In this document: piece by piece, positions 25,871 to 35,398 of the stretch | How positions within the stretch are numbered: the first letter of the stretch is position 1 | Layout of the letters: every line of letters starts with the position of its first letter | Assembly: GCA_023091665.1 (NCBI GenBank) | Contig: JALJCQ010000027.1 | Location: forward strand, 372,001 to 436,000 | From: Pythium myriotylum | Taxonomy: Eukaryota > Oomycota > Peronosporomycetes > Pythiales > Pythiaceae | DNA length: 64,000 nucleotides | Reading direction: 5' to 3' | Translations under genes and position numbers: made by a program | Notes under the pieces: model-generated | The model's input: only the letters and a program-made list of their open reading frames with translations | What the model was told of the DNA's origin: nothing | The model's database searches: none

Positions 25871-27601
25871 ATGGCTCACCTCGCACTCACTCGATTGCTC
25901 GTGCTGGCTGTCTTGGCGGTGGGCTCTGCCCACAAAAGCGACGTTCTGCTTCCTCCAGGCGAGGCCTCGCTCGTGCCAGCGAGAGACCAGTCGCTTCCAG
26001 AGTCCCCGAAGATCGGCTCGCTGCCTCCGACTCCAACGTGGACCGCACCGCCGACCGACGAACTTCGTACACCAGCGATCGTCCCTGTTATTGTGGGAGA
26101 TATGGAAGATTATGATCATGCTGACGATCCTTCGACTGTGAGTTACCACCGCCGAGAGTTTGAGCGCATGCAAGCGACCATGGATGCGCTTGAAGCCGAG
26201 ATCAATCAAGCCCAAGCGAGTCTCGATGCCGTCAACGCCGAGATCCACAAGCAGTGGGAGCTCTTTGACGACCAGGCGCAGCTCATGATCAAGCCGTGGC
26301 TGCCGTCACCCCGAGGTGCACGCGAGCGCGACCTTCGGTGCTTCGGGTGGAAGCAAACCAGTATGTGCCAGTGGGACGCCAAGCGCGAACGCAGTGGAGA
26401 CAAGTCGTGCTACACTCCGATTGCGTCAGGCAGTGCGGGTTATTGCGTCGTGCGTGACGAAGGAACAGACGAGTATTTCCGCGTCATGAAGAGCAACTGC
26501 TCGTCGCGCACGGTGCACAGCGTGACGAAATGCCAATTCGCACCAGACTTTGCCAACTTTCCGGCCAAGATTGAACAAGCTGTTGTCGCTGCAGAAACGG
26601 AGAACAAGCAGCTAAAGGCAGAAGAATCAGTGACGACGAATGGAGTTGTAGTACTCGTGAGGCCTTGGGAGATTGATCGAGTGGAAGCTCTTGTGCGTCG
26701 ACTCAGGGACCTCGGGTGTGTTCTCCCTGTGGAGCTGTGGACGGCCGAAGAGAAAGGCGCCAGTCTCATCGCGTCACTTGCTCCTCAACTGAACGACACT
26801 GCAGCGCCCGTGTTGACGCGTACAATCGAGAATATCGAGACGTGGAAAGAAGCGACCGTCTTTGCGATCGCCAACAGCGCCTTCTCGCAAGTTCTCTATC
26901 TCGATGGCGCGACTGTTCCTCTCCGCGACCCCACGTATCTCTTCTCGCACCCTGAGTTTGTCAGCAAAGGCGCCATCTTCTGGCCAGACATGTTCCATCC
27001 TGGAACGACCGAGTCCAACATCCAGCCGGCCTCGCTACTGTGGGAGTATCTCGACATGCCGTTCATTGACATGTTTGAGCAAGACGACCGCCAGCTTCTC
27101 ATCCGTCGAGACGTCACTTCCAAGCGGGGCATGCGCGTCGTCGATCTCTTTACGAGCCAGAAACCCAACCTGTTCAACGTGATGGCGCTCGTGCAAAACG
27201 GCAAAGACCTCTTCCGACTCGCGTGGCTCAAGACTCGCCTGCCGTTTCTCATGGTGCAGGCGCCGCCGCGAATCGGCGGCTCCGCGCTCGGAGACGACCC
27301 GACCAAGATGTGCGGATCCCACGTCGTGCAGCACGATCCGAACGGAGAAATGCTCTTCATGCACCGTCAAAAGGATGCCGTTCGCACGGCCGCACCGGAC
27401 CATTTCGCGCTTTTGCAGTCGTTCAACTGGCGACACGGCTCGCTGAGCGCTGGCCAGATGGCGTCCTTGGAGACGATGCGAGCGTACCGAGTCACCACCT
27501 ATCTCCCGACTGGAGACGAGGCCGAGCGGTGCTATGGCTTCTCGAACAGCCAAGACCCATCGTCGAGCGATCTCGTGGTCACGAGCGAGTGGCAATCATG
27601 A
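25871..27601 (+). CDS. Mannosyltransferase-like paralog with altered DXD (possible pseudoenzyme)
   Basis: 576 residues from the ATG. It starts with a signal peptide (MAHLALTRLLVLAVLAVGSA) rather than a long-stem anchor. The cysteine module of the upstream paralog is kept (LRCFGW, SCYTP, GYCVVRD, FRVMKSNC, DFANF), as are VVLVRPWEIDRVEALVRRL, CVLPVELW, GAIFWPDMF and DRQLLIRRD. The metal-binding site is not: the paralog has FLDADNVP, this protein has YLDGATVP (residues 344-351), so the second aspartate of DXD is alanine. No frameshift or early stop is present, so the protein is probably made. It may be inactive, use other residues, or act as a partner of the active paralog. The Cys module may bind the acceptor. 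Confidence 0.68.
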   Translation: MAHLALTRLLVLAVLAVGSAHKSDVLLPPGEASLVPARDQSLPESPKIGSLPPTPTWTAPPTDELRTPAIVPVIVGDMEDYDHADDPSTVSYHRREFERMQATMDALEAEINQAQASLDAVNAEIHKQWELFDDQAQLMIKPWLPSPRGARERDLRCFGWKQTSMCQWDAKRERSGDKSCYTPIASGSAGYCVVRDEGTDEYFRVMKSNCSSRTVHSVTKCQFAPDFANFPAKIEQAVVAAETENKQLKAEESVTTNGVVVLVRPWEIDRVEALVRRLRDLGCVLPVELWTAEEKGASLIASLAPQLNDTAAPVLTRTIENIETWKEATVFAIANSAFSQVLYLDGATVPLRDPTYLFSHPEFVSKGAIFWPDMFHPGTTESNIQPASLLWEYLDMPFIDMFEQDDRQLLIRRDVTSKRGMRVVDLFTSQKPNLFNVMALVQNGKDLFRLAWLKTRLPFLMVQAPPRIGGSALGDDPTKMCGSHVVQHDPNGEMLFMHRQKDAVRTAAPDHFALLQSFNWRHGSLSAGQMASLETMRAYRVTTYLPTGDEAERCYGFSNSQDPSSSDLVVTSEWQS

Positions 27602-28464
27602 CGCCTTCCTGAACGAAAGTCTCCGTTAATCAGCACGTGAAGTGGCTACATTTGGCCCTGAACATGGCTACACCATGTCGAAAATGTCAAGATAAAACAT
27701 CGATCAAGATCGCGAGAGCTCTGTGTCTTTGCATGTACCTCTGACTTTGCATGTCGGATGCACGTGGGGGGGGCTGCAACGTATACAAAGCCTGTGGAGG
27801 TCGAACTGCCGAACCTCATCCACGTCGCGATCCAACGCTCGAAGAGCTCATCTCCCCGGCTCATGTAAATCGGTCGACACAGCGAGCCAGGGGCACCCAG
27901 GACCCTCCCTCGCCCTTTCGAAGCGACAACAGTCATTGAGCAGTGAAGAAGTGGTATCGGATCCTCGGAGAAGCGGGTAGTAGTGATATTAGTTGGTGGC
28001 CGCTTCTTCCCGAGCTTCCCGGTCATGTGGTGCTTTGCTCACGAGCGTGAGTGGGTTCGAGCAGCTCGTCGACGGCGGGTAGGGCTCCCCCCCCCCCCCC
28101 CCCCACCTCCTTCCCACCTCTCCCCTCTCCTCAGACACAGACTCAGATTCAGTTTTCTCCCTCCTCTCAATACCTCTCTCTCTTTTACAACTCTATATCA
28201 GTATCTAACCACCTAGATTCACTACATTACGTTATCACCCAGTGATGGTCCCTCCCGCAACTGGCTCTCAGCCCGTTCCGACTCGTCGGCTCCTCCCATC
28301 TCGAGCGCTTCTCCATCTCTCGCTCTCTCGCTCTCTCGCTCGCTCCATTCGCCCACGACCGCCGCACTCGTCGAGAGAGAGAAAGAGAGCCGAGCGTCGT
28401 CTCCTTCTTCTCTTTCTTCTCGTCGTTCGTCGTTTCCTCTTTTCCCGTCTTCGCTTTCTGCAGC
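27602..28464. other. Intergenic and 5' untranslated region with poly-C run
   Basis: About 860 bases. A run of 18 C lies at 28087-28104, followed by a pyrimidine-rich stretch (CTCTCGCTCTCTCGCTCG near 28320) leading to the next ATG. No gene seen. Confidence 0.6.
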
Positions 28465-31400
28465 ATGCGCGCGCCGAGTCTGCTGCTCGTGGCGGCGCTG
28501 GGCGTCGGGAGCGCGCGCGCCGACGACGCGTCGCTGCTGCTCGCGGGCGTCGTGCCGGCGCCCGAGACCAACGCGGCCGTCTCGGTCAGCGCCATGACCG
28601 TCACGTCGCCCATCAGCTTCTCGACGCCCTCGGCCACGACGCCGGCGCCCTCGACGGTCTCTCCACCGTCGCCAACGACCAAGACGCCCACCGTCACCAA
28701 GACGCCGCTCGTGCCGGCGACCACGAGCGCGCCAACGACCGACGGATCGAGCGCGACGACGGCCACGCCAACGACGACGACGACAGCAGCGACCACGCCG
28801 ACGCCCTCGGCGAGCGACGCGGCGACCGGCAGCGGCACCGGCGCGAGCTCGGCCACGGTCGGCGCGCCCGTGAGCTGCGCGTTCCGGTTCTCGATGCCGG
28901 CGGCCTCGAACCTCGCGGACGAGCTCGCGCGGCTCGCGGCGAGCCAGAAGAAGCAGTCGTCGACGACCACGACAAACGGCGGCAGTGGCGGATCCAACTC
29001 GACGTCCTCGGGCGCGTCCGACTCGAGCACGACGCCGACCAACAGCTCGACGGGCACGACGACCGGCTCGGGCGCCGGCGAGACGCTGCCGACCGCAGGC
29101 TCCTCGGACGGCCCGACGCTCGTGCCGTCGCCGAGCTCGGTGGCTCCCGCGACGGCGCCGACGACTCCCACGACAGCCCCTGTCGCCACGACCAAGGCGC
29201 CGACGCCCTCGACCAAGGCCCCGACGACGACGACCAAGGCTCCGACGACGACCACCAAGGCGCCGACGCCTGCGCCGCCCACCAGTGGCTCGAACGATGG
29301 CGTAGCAGGTCGCCGTCTCCAGACCGAGACGGGCGTCGCCTCGCCCACGCCGACGACCAAGAAGCCGTCCACGACCGTGACGACCACGGCGCCGACGCCG
29401 TCGAGCGCGGCTCCTCCGTCGGCAGGCAGCACGGGCGGCGGTGCCAGCAGCACGCCGACGCCGACGTTCTCGTCGTCGGATTCGTCCGGCGCTGGCCCGG
29501 CCTCGGTGACGGCCTCGCCGACGCCAACGTCGCCGAGCTCGTCGTCGTCCACGACGGACGCCTCGGTAATCACGCCGGCGACCGTGGTCACGGGCCAGTT
29601 CACGTGCGACGCCAAGTTCTACGGCGCCTGGAAGCAGCTCGGTCTCTCGTGCGACGGCGTGGACCTCGACCCGACCGCCGCAGCCGCGCAGTCGCAGTGC
29701 CTCATCTACTCGGGCGTGCAGTCGGCCGTCGTGGACCTCAAGATGTGTGTCTCGCTCTGCCGGTTCCCGAAATGCTCCAACGGCACGTGGGACTACACGG
29801 CCGACGACGGCTTCTCGTCGCCCGTGTACCAGAAGCTCAACTTCGTGGACCTCGCCAAGTACCTCGGCAAGAGCGACCTCGTGACGCCCGCCGCGAGCTC
29901 GGTGCTCTCGAGCCTCTCGCTCAAGTCGGACCGCCAGTGCACGTACGAGAGCGAGTCCTCGTTCAAGTCGTGCCAGTGCGAGAACCTGCTCGTGGACGGC
30001 ACATCCGGCTCGGCGACCAAGGCGCCGACGCCCGCGGCACTGTCGCCCGTCGTCGACAAGGGGCTCGGCGACGCCGACCACTGGGGCGACGGTGTCCCCA
30101 AGACCTCGATCGACAAGGTCAGCATCGCCTCGGCTGCCATTGGTAGCAGCGCCGCCGCTGTCTCGGTCGCTGCCGGTGCCGTGATGTCGGTCGCCGGTAG
30201 TGTGATGACCACGGGTGCTGGTGTCGCTGGTGGTGTCTCGGCCACGGCCAGTCTCGGTCTCGCGATGGTCGCCGTCGATATTTGCCAGTTCTCCGTCATG
30301 GTCAACCAGATGAACCTCGACGCGACGCCGCGCCTTCTCCAGGAGATGGGCAAGCGCATGGCGCCGTCCACGTTCTCGTTCCTGCCGTTCGGCAAGGTCG
30401 ACAACGCGACCGCCAGCAACGACACGGTCGTCAGCCGTCGTCTCATGGACGTGACCAACACGAACCAGACGCTCGGTATGGAGCGCTACGCCGCGCTGAT
30501 CGGTGTCAAGGTCGACATGCTCTTCTACCTCACGCTCGCCGGTGTCATGATGCTCTGTGTCGCGCCGTTCGCGCTGTGGGCTCTCTTTGTTGCTGTCGCG
30601 TCGCCATTCGTCAAGGACTTCCGCTCGTTCGCCGGCAAGTGGTTCGACAAGGCCGTCGGCGTTCTCATGATGGTTCTCATCCTCTCCGAGTACGTGGTCG
30701 GCGTCACGGCGACGTTCCAGATCTGCTACTTGATCAAGTACGACAAGCCCACGGACGCCGGGCTGTTCCTTGCTGTCTTCGCGCTCATCTTCTTCGCACT
30801 CGGCACGATCGCGTACGGGTACTGGGTCATTCAAACCCACGAGAGCGAGCTGCGCGATCTCGGCACCAAGGACCACTTTGAGAAGCCTGTCCACGCGCGC
30901 TACGGCCCGCTCTACGACGAGTACAAGTTCGAAGGCCGGTACTTCTTCGCGCCGAAGCTGCTGCTGGCGTTGATGTGTGGTGTCACGACCGGTTTCATCG
31001 GCATGCCCGGTATCTGGCAGGTGATTGTGCTCATCTCGCTCCACATCGCGTTCTTGTTGTACATGGAGGTGAAGCGCCCGTACCCGACTGCGTTCGTGCA
31101 GAAGACGTCGTCGTTCGTGATCATCATCAAGATCTCGGCGCTCTTCCTGACGCTCTTCCTCATTTCCTCCGCGACGTCTCTGCAGGGAGACATTCCCGTG
31201 GATCTGCGTGAGGGCGTGGGCTTTGCCATCATCGGCCTGCAGGTGCTTGTGCTGGTCTGTCTCATGATTCGACAGGTTTACATCTTCTACGTCACGTGGA
31301 AGCTCAAGCGCGAAGACGAGGAGAAGCGCGAGAACGAGTCGCAGCGCACGCAGAGCTTCCAGCCGCTCGGCGGCGACCTGTCGAGCCTCCACAACCAGAA

Positions 31401-31755
31401 CCACAGCCAGCAGTACCACCAGAACCAGCAGCCGAACCAGTACAACCAGTACAGCCACGCCGTGCCGATCATGGACGGAGGCAGTGTGTCGACACCGATG
31501 CAGCAGCACGGCAACGACAGCCAGACTCCGGACCAGTTCAAGATGTACGGCGGAGACATGCGTCAGCCGTCTTCGTCGAAGCTGCGTGGGCTCCAGCCCA
31601 ACCCGATGCAGGCCCAGGGCCAGCGCATGAGTCGCACCCACACGCGCGTGGTCCACAACGAGGAGCCGCAGGGCATGCGTCGCACTCATACACATGATGA
31701 TCCGACGCCCAACAACAACTACCGTCGCCACGGAGGCAACGAGATCACTCTGTAG
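28465..31755 (+). CDS. Mucin-like, cysteine-rich TRP-like membrane protein
   Basis: 1096 residues. A signal peptide (MRAPSLLLVAALGVGSARA) is followed by about 330 Ser/Thr/Pro-rich residues with TTTKAPT repeats, probably heavily O-glycosylated. Residues 378-510 form a cysteine-rich module (about ten Cys, from FTCDAKFYGAWK to CQCENL). A small-residue hydrophobic stretch (600-645) comes next. From about 678 to 942 there are six to eight membrane segments arranged as in fungal TRP-like (PF06011-type) proteins, including the loop HARYGPLYDEYKFEGRYFFAPKLLLA, which I read as the family's ARYGxLYxxY signature. The 150-residue tail is Gln/Asn-rich with two RTHT repeats. Likely a plasma-membrane channel or sensor whose ectodomain faces the wall. 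Ion selectivity cannot be read from the sequence. Confidence 0.7.
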   Translation: MRAPSLLLVAALGVGSARADDASLLLAGVVPAPETNAAVSVSAMTVTSPISFSTPSATTPAPSTVSPPSPTTKTPTVTKTPLVPATTSAPTTDGSSATTATPTTTTTAATTPTPSASDAATGSGTGASSATVGAPVSCAFRFSMPAASNLADELARLAASQKKQSSTTTTNGGSGGSNSTSSGASDSSTTPTNSSTGTTTGSGAGETLPTAGSSDGPTLVPSPSSVAPATAPTTPTTAPVATTKAPTPSTKAPTTTTKAPTTTTKAPTPAPPTSGSNDGVAGRRLQTETGVASPTPTTKKPSTTVTTTAPTPSSAAPPSAGSTGGGASSTPTPTFSSSDSSGAGPASVTASPTPTSPSSSSSTTDASVITPATVVTGQFTCDAKFYGAWKQLGLSCDGVDLDPTAAAAQSQCLIYSGVQSAVVDLKMCVSLCRFPKCSNGTWDYTADDGFSSPVYQKLNFVDLAKYLGKSDLVTPAASSVLSSLSLKSDRQCTYESESSFKSCQCENLLVDGTSGSATKAPTPAALSPVVDKGLGDADHWGDGVPKTSIDKVSIASAAIGSSAAAVSVAAGAVMSVAGSVMTTGAGVAGGVSATASLGLAMVAVDICQFSVMVNQMNLDATPRLLQEMGKRMAPSTFSFLPFGKVDNATASNDTVVSRRLMDVTNTNQTLGMERYAALIGVKVDMLFYLTLAGVMMLCVAPFALWALFVAVASPFVKDFRSFAGKWFDKAVGVLMMVLILSEYVVGVTATFQICYLIKYDKPTDAGLFLAVFALIFFALGTIAYGYWVIQTHESELRDLGTKDHFEKPVHARYGPLYDEYKFEGRYFFAPKLLLALMCGVTTGFIGMPGIWQVIVLISLHIAFLLYMEVKRPYPTAFVQKTSSFVIIIKISALFLTLFLISSATSLQGDIPVDLREGVGFAIIGLQVLVLVCLMIRQVYIFYVTWKLKREDEEKRENESQRTQSFQPLGGDLSSLHNQNHSQQYHQNQQPNQYNQYSHAVPIMDGGSVSTPMQQHGNDSQTPDQFKMYGGDMRQPSSSKLRGLQPNPMQAQGQRMSRTHTRVVHNEEPQGMRRTHTHDDPTPNNNYRRHGGNEITL

Positions 31756-32004
31756 ATACTGATGTGAACGACGCGCGCGAAGTGAGAGCGCCACCTTCGT
31801 CGTGTTCCTAGCGAGGTAGTACAGGTCGTGTTGATATAGCGGGCGGCCGGCAGTTTTGTATCTTGAGTGAATCAAACATTTATATTGACTCGACTAGCGA
31901 CATCTAGCCCAGTTCTCTCTCCCTACTCGATCTCACCTGTCCTGACGACTCGCACTCAGTAACAGAGGTATTCCCCCCACTCGAAACGGATCCATGTTGC
32001 TGGC
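31756..32004. other. Short convergent spacer
   Basis: Separates the convergent ends of the TRP-like gene and the sugar transporter gene. No gene or clear polyadenylation signal seen. Confidence 0.5.
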
Positions 32005-33890
32005 CTAGCGGACCTTGCGCAGCTCGTCCTGGATCTCGGCGATGGTCTTGCCCTTGGTCTCGGGCACGTACTTGAGCACGAAGATGAGTGTGAGGATCAG
32101 ACACGTTCCGAAGGGCACGAACGAGTACTCGTTGAGGGACGACTGGAGCGTCGGGAAGACGAGGCCGACGATGAAACTGCAGAGCCAGTTGACCATGGTC
32201 GCGATGGACATGGCGGTCGGGCGAGGTCGCGCCGGGAACATCTCGGCGACGATGAGCCACGGGATGGGGCCGAGACCGATCTCGAAGAACCACACGAAGC
32301 ACATGACGCCGCCGACCGAGACCATGCCGAAGAAGGGCAGCAGCTTGAGCAGCGCGAGCGTGAGCACGAAGGTCGAGACGATCATGCCGACGCTCGAGTA
32401 GAGAAGCAGCGGGCGGCGGCCGGCCGTGTCCATGAGCACGAGCGCGACGCCCGTGGAGATGACGTTGACCGTGTTGACGAGCGTCGTGCCCACGAGCGGG
32501 TTGGCGAGCCCGACGTTCTTGAAGAACGAGTTGGCGTAGAACATGACGGCGTTGATGCCCGAGAACTGCTGCGCGACCTGGAGCGTGATGCCGACGATGA
32601 GCGGGAAGCGGATCGAGCGGTCCGTGAGCACGGCCCAGAAGCCCATGTCGCCCGACTCGTTATCGCTGGCCGAGCAGATGCTGTCGATCTCCTCGTAGAC
32701 GTCGTTCGAGCCTCGCAGACGACGCAGGATGTCGGCGGCCTCTTTGGGCTTGTTCTTGGTGAGCAGCCAGCGCGGACTCTCCGTGAGCAGCGACGAGAGC
32801 GCCATCTGCAGGATCGCCGGCACGATCGTGAAGCCCATGAGGAAGCGCCAGCCCGGGTGCGCGAGCCCGTCGCTCGGGCCCGAGAAGCCGAAGGCCAGCA
32901 GCGAGGCCGCGAGGATGCCGATGACGACGCCGAACTGGTAGCCCGTGCCGAGCGCGCCTCGCAAGTTGGGCGGCGCGAGCTCGCCGAGGTAGAGCGGCAC
33001 GACGACGCTGACGAGGCCCGCGGAGTAGCCGACGATGAAGCGACCGACGATGAGCATGTAGACGTTGGCGGACAAGGCCATGATGACGCCGGCGATCACG
33101 AAGAGGAACGAGGTCACGAGCAGCGCCTTCTTGCGCCCGAGCGAGGTGCTGAGACGACCTGCCGTGAGCGAGCCGATGGGCCCTCCCACGGCGAAGATGG
33201 AGACGCAGATCGCCCATTCGAGATCCGAGTGGCCCGGGAAGACGAGGTCCTGTGGGGAGATGGATCCATTTCGTCGGATCGAATCCGGAGCCGTCCAGAG
33301 AATGAGTTGCGTTAGACGCCAACGACAAAACCAACAACAAAAAAAGAACGAACTCGGGTTAGACGCCAACGCCCGGTCGTAAGAAAACGTCTAAGCGGTG
33401 CAAACGTACCGGGTTGAGCGCGCCCGTGACGCCCGTGTTGTAGCCGAACTGGAAGGCGCTCATGAGCGCCACGACGCACGAGAGCAGCAGCGGGAACGTG
33501 TAGCCGGGCTCCGGGAACTCGTCGGGCTCGCCCAGCAGCGGCTGGTCCTCGCCGCGCGCCACGAGGTTGGTGAAGCTGCCCCAGGAGCTGCGCGACTTGA
33601 GGTTGGAGAAGCTGCGCTCGCGGTGGAACGACTGGCGACGCATGCCCGGCAGCGCGATGAACGGCAGCTCCTGGTAGAGCCGCTTCTGCTCCTCGACTGT
33701 ATGTGTATACGCATGTCCACGTTAGATTCCGTTCCGTCGGCGCGTGTGCATTCGCAGGGCGGCGCGGCGCACCGTAGAACTGGAGGTTCTGCGCCGTGTT
33801 GGAGCGCTTCTTGAGGCCCTCGGCCTGCTTGATGTCGGCCCATGGGCCGTTCTTGGTGCCGAGCGTGACCTCGCTCTGGCTGTGCTGCAT
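32005..33890 (-). CDS. MFS sugar transporter, three exons
   Basis: Exons 33890-33773, 33696-33410 and 33249-32005 join in frame into 549 residues; both introns (76 and 160 bases) have GT and AG ends. The cytoplasmic N-terminus is Ser/Arg-rich (RRQSFHRERSFSNLKSRSS). Twelve membrane segments and the usual sugar-porter signatures follow: FQFGYNTGVTGA in segment 1, RLSTSLGRKKA after segment 2, GRFIVGYSAGLVSVVVPLYL, LTESPRWLL before the central loop, QQFSGINAVMFYANSFF in segment 7, PWLIVAEMFPARPR in segment 10 and YVPETKGKTIAEI at the end. A proton or facilitative hexose carrier in the plasma membrane is expected; the exact substrate is not readable. The first intron is assigned by phase (a G before it, TC after it, giving valine). 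Confidence 0.9.
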
Positions 33891-34281
33891 GGCGCGCGCG
33901 TCGGGAGTTGGCGAGTGAAACCTCTCGGGGATCCACCGCCTGCGATGGAGCGAGGCGACGACAGGATCGAGGCGCCAACCCAGTCGGCGGACGTCATCAG
34001 CCGAAGCAGCCTACCAATAGTATTGAATTTGAAAACGGAAGATTCACATACATTTTGCAATATGGAATGGAATAAAACTACACAAGCTTGGCAGCGGCAC
34101 GCAAATCTTCGCAAGTGAAGAATTGTATGCTTGGTCAAACGTGAGATCAGTCAGTATGAGGTTACGCGAAGGTGAAGATCGGTTGGAGCCACTTCAACTA
34201 CAGTCACTATCAGGGGGAGACGAGCCCAGATAGTGACATTTCTGAAGATGACGAAGGAACAACATCTCTCTCTCTCTCTCT
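33891..34281. other. Intergenic with short CT repeat
   Basis: About 390 bases upstream of the transporter. A CT run (34265-34283) overlaps the stop codon of the FUN14 gene. No gene seen. Confidence 0.5.
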
Positions 34282-35258
34282 CTAGCCGGCGCGGAAGCCG
34301 ACGAGGAAGCCGACGGCGAAGCCGCTGCCCGCCGGCAAACTGTACTCGAGCACCTTCATGACTTTCTTGTATGCGTCATCGACGTCTTTCGAATCGAACT
34401 GGCCGTCCTGGACGCGAGAGAACAAAGTGGTCAGTTGCGAAGAAGAGTTTCCCGACGAGACCCAATGACGCGCACCTTGTTGAGATCCAGCACGCCCATG
34501 ACGTCCTTCTCGATCTTCTTGTGGTTCACGTCGATGTATCCGGCGTAGCTCGCGCACTGAAACAGGATAAACACGGAGCCGAGCGCGACGGCGCCGACCT
34601 TGGACACTTTCTTGAGCGCAAAGCCCGAGCACGCGCCCATCATAAAGCCCCAGGAGATCTGGCCGCCCTTGCCCGACGCGAGGAACTCGTCGACATGCTT
34701 CTGCACGTCGCCCAGCTGATCGGGCAGCAACTTCTGCAGCGACGCGAGGTTCTCGTCCGTGAACGTCTTGACTTTCTTCTTGAGCAGCTCGACGATATCC
34801 TCCGAGTCGCTGTTCTTCGCGCCGCCACTGCTAGCTGCATGCGCCTGGCCATTTTCACCAAAGGCGCTCGCTAGACACGCGCCCGAGGCCAGCAGCGCCG
34901 CCGCCCACTTGGCCATGCGCAGCATCTCCTCGTTCTCCCGCTCGGTCGGCGTCGGCTTGACCTTGCATTCCACGCGTTGCTGCCTGCCGAACTTGTCCAC
35001 GACGCTATCCATTCAACCGACACACACATCGTCAGCGTCAGCAGACCAACGAGCCCATCGGGAGACGCCAACAACGCACAGCGCCTGCACGAGCGGCACG
35101 GGCTCGGGCTTGCGCGTGAAGAAGCCGCGCGTGGAGCCGAGCGCGAGCTGGCGCGGGGCGCGCAGTCGCTGCACGGCCGTCGACTCGTTGCGCAGCTGCG
35201 CGAGCGCGCGCGCGCGCGCGCCTCGCTGCCGAGCGCCGCTGACTCTGGCTGCGAGCAT
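34282..35258 (-). CDS. FUN14-domain (FUNDC1-like) mitochondrial membrane protein, three exons
   Basis: Exons 35258-35080, 35004-34476 and 34407-34282 give 277 residues; the introns are 75 and 68 bases with GT-AG ends, and the phases agree. Exon 1 encodes an Arg/Ala-rich, acid-free start (MLAARVSGARQRGARARALA) typical of a mitochondrial presequence. Exons 2 and 3 carry the FUN14 domain: SWGFMMGACSGFALKKVSKVGAVALG, a second helix FILFQCASYAGYIDVNHKKIEKDV, and a last helix LPAGSGFAVGFLVGFRAG at the C-terminus. FUN14 proteins sit in the mitochondrial outer membrane and in animals serve as mitophagy receptors. No clear N-terminal LC3-interacting motif (W/Y/F-x-x-L/I/V) in an acidic context is visible here, so the role may differ. 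The exon 1 junction is inferred; a start in exon 2 at 35012 would drop the presequence. Confidence 0.78.
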
Positions 35259-35398
35259 TTCTCTTGATGGGGATATTGGGGATATCGGGGATTCCTTCGT
35301 GACAACACAAAGACGTGAAGGTCGGAGTGGTCCACATGGAGATGGTGTGCACGACACGACATGTTTCCCACGTCACAGGCAAAATGTTATCCTACGTC

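Noticed and set aside
28222..31875. Minus-strand open frame of 1217 codons opposite the TRP-like gene
   Set aside because: Its translation is Arg/His/Asp-rich low complexity, the mirror of Thr/Pro-rich GC-biased codons; the plus-strand frame has a signal peptide, cysteine module and membrane segments.
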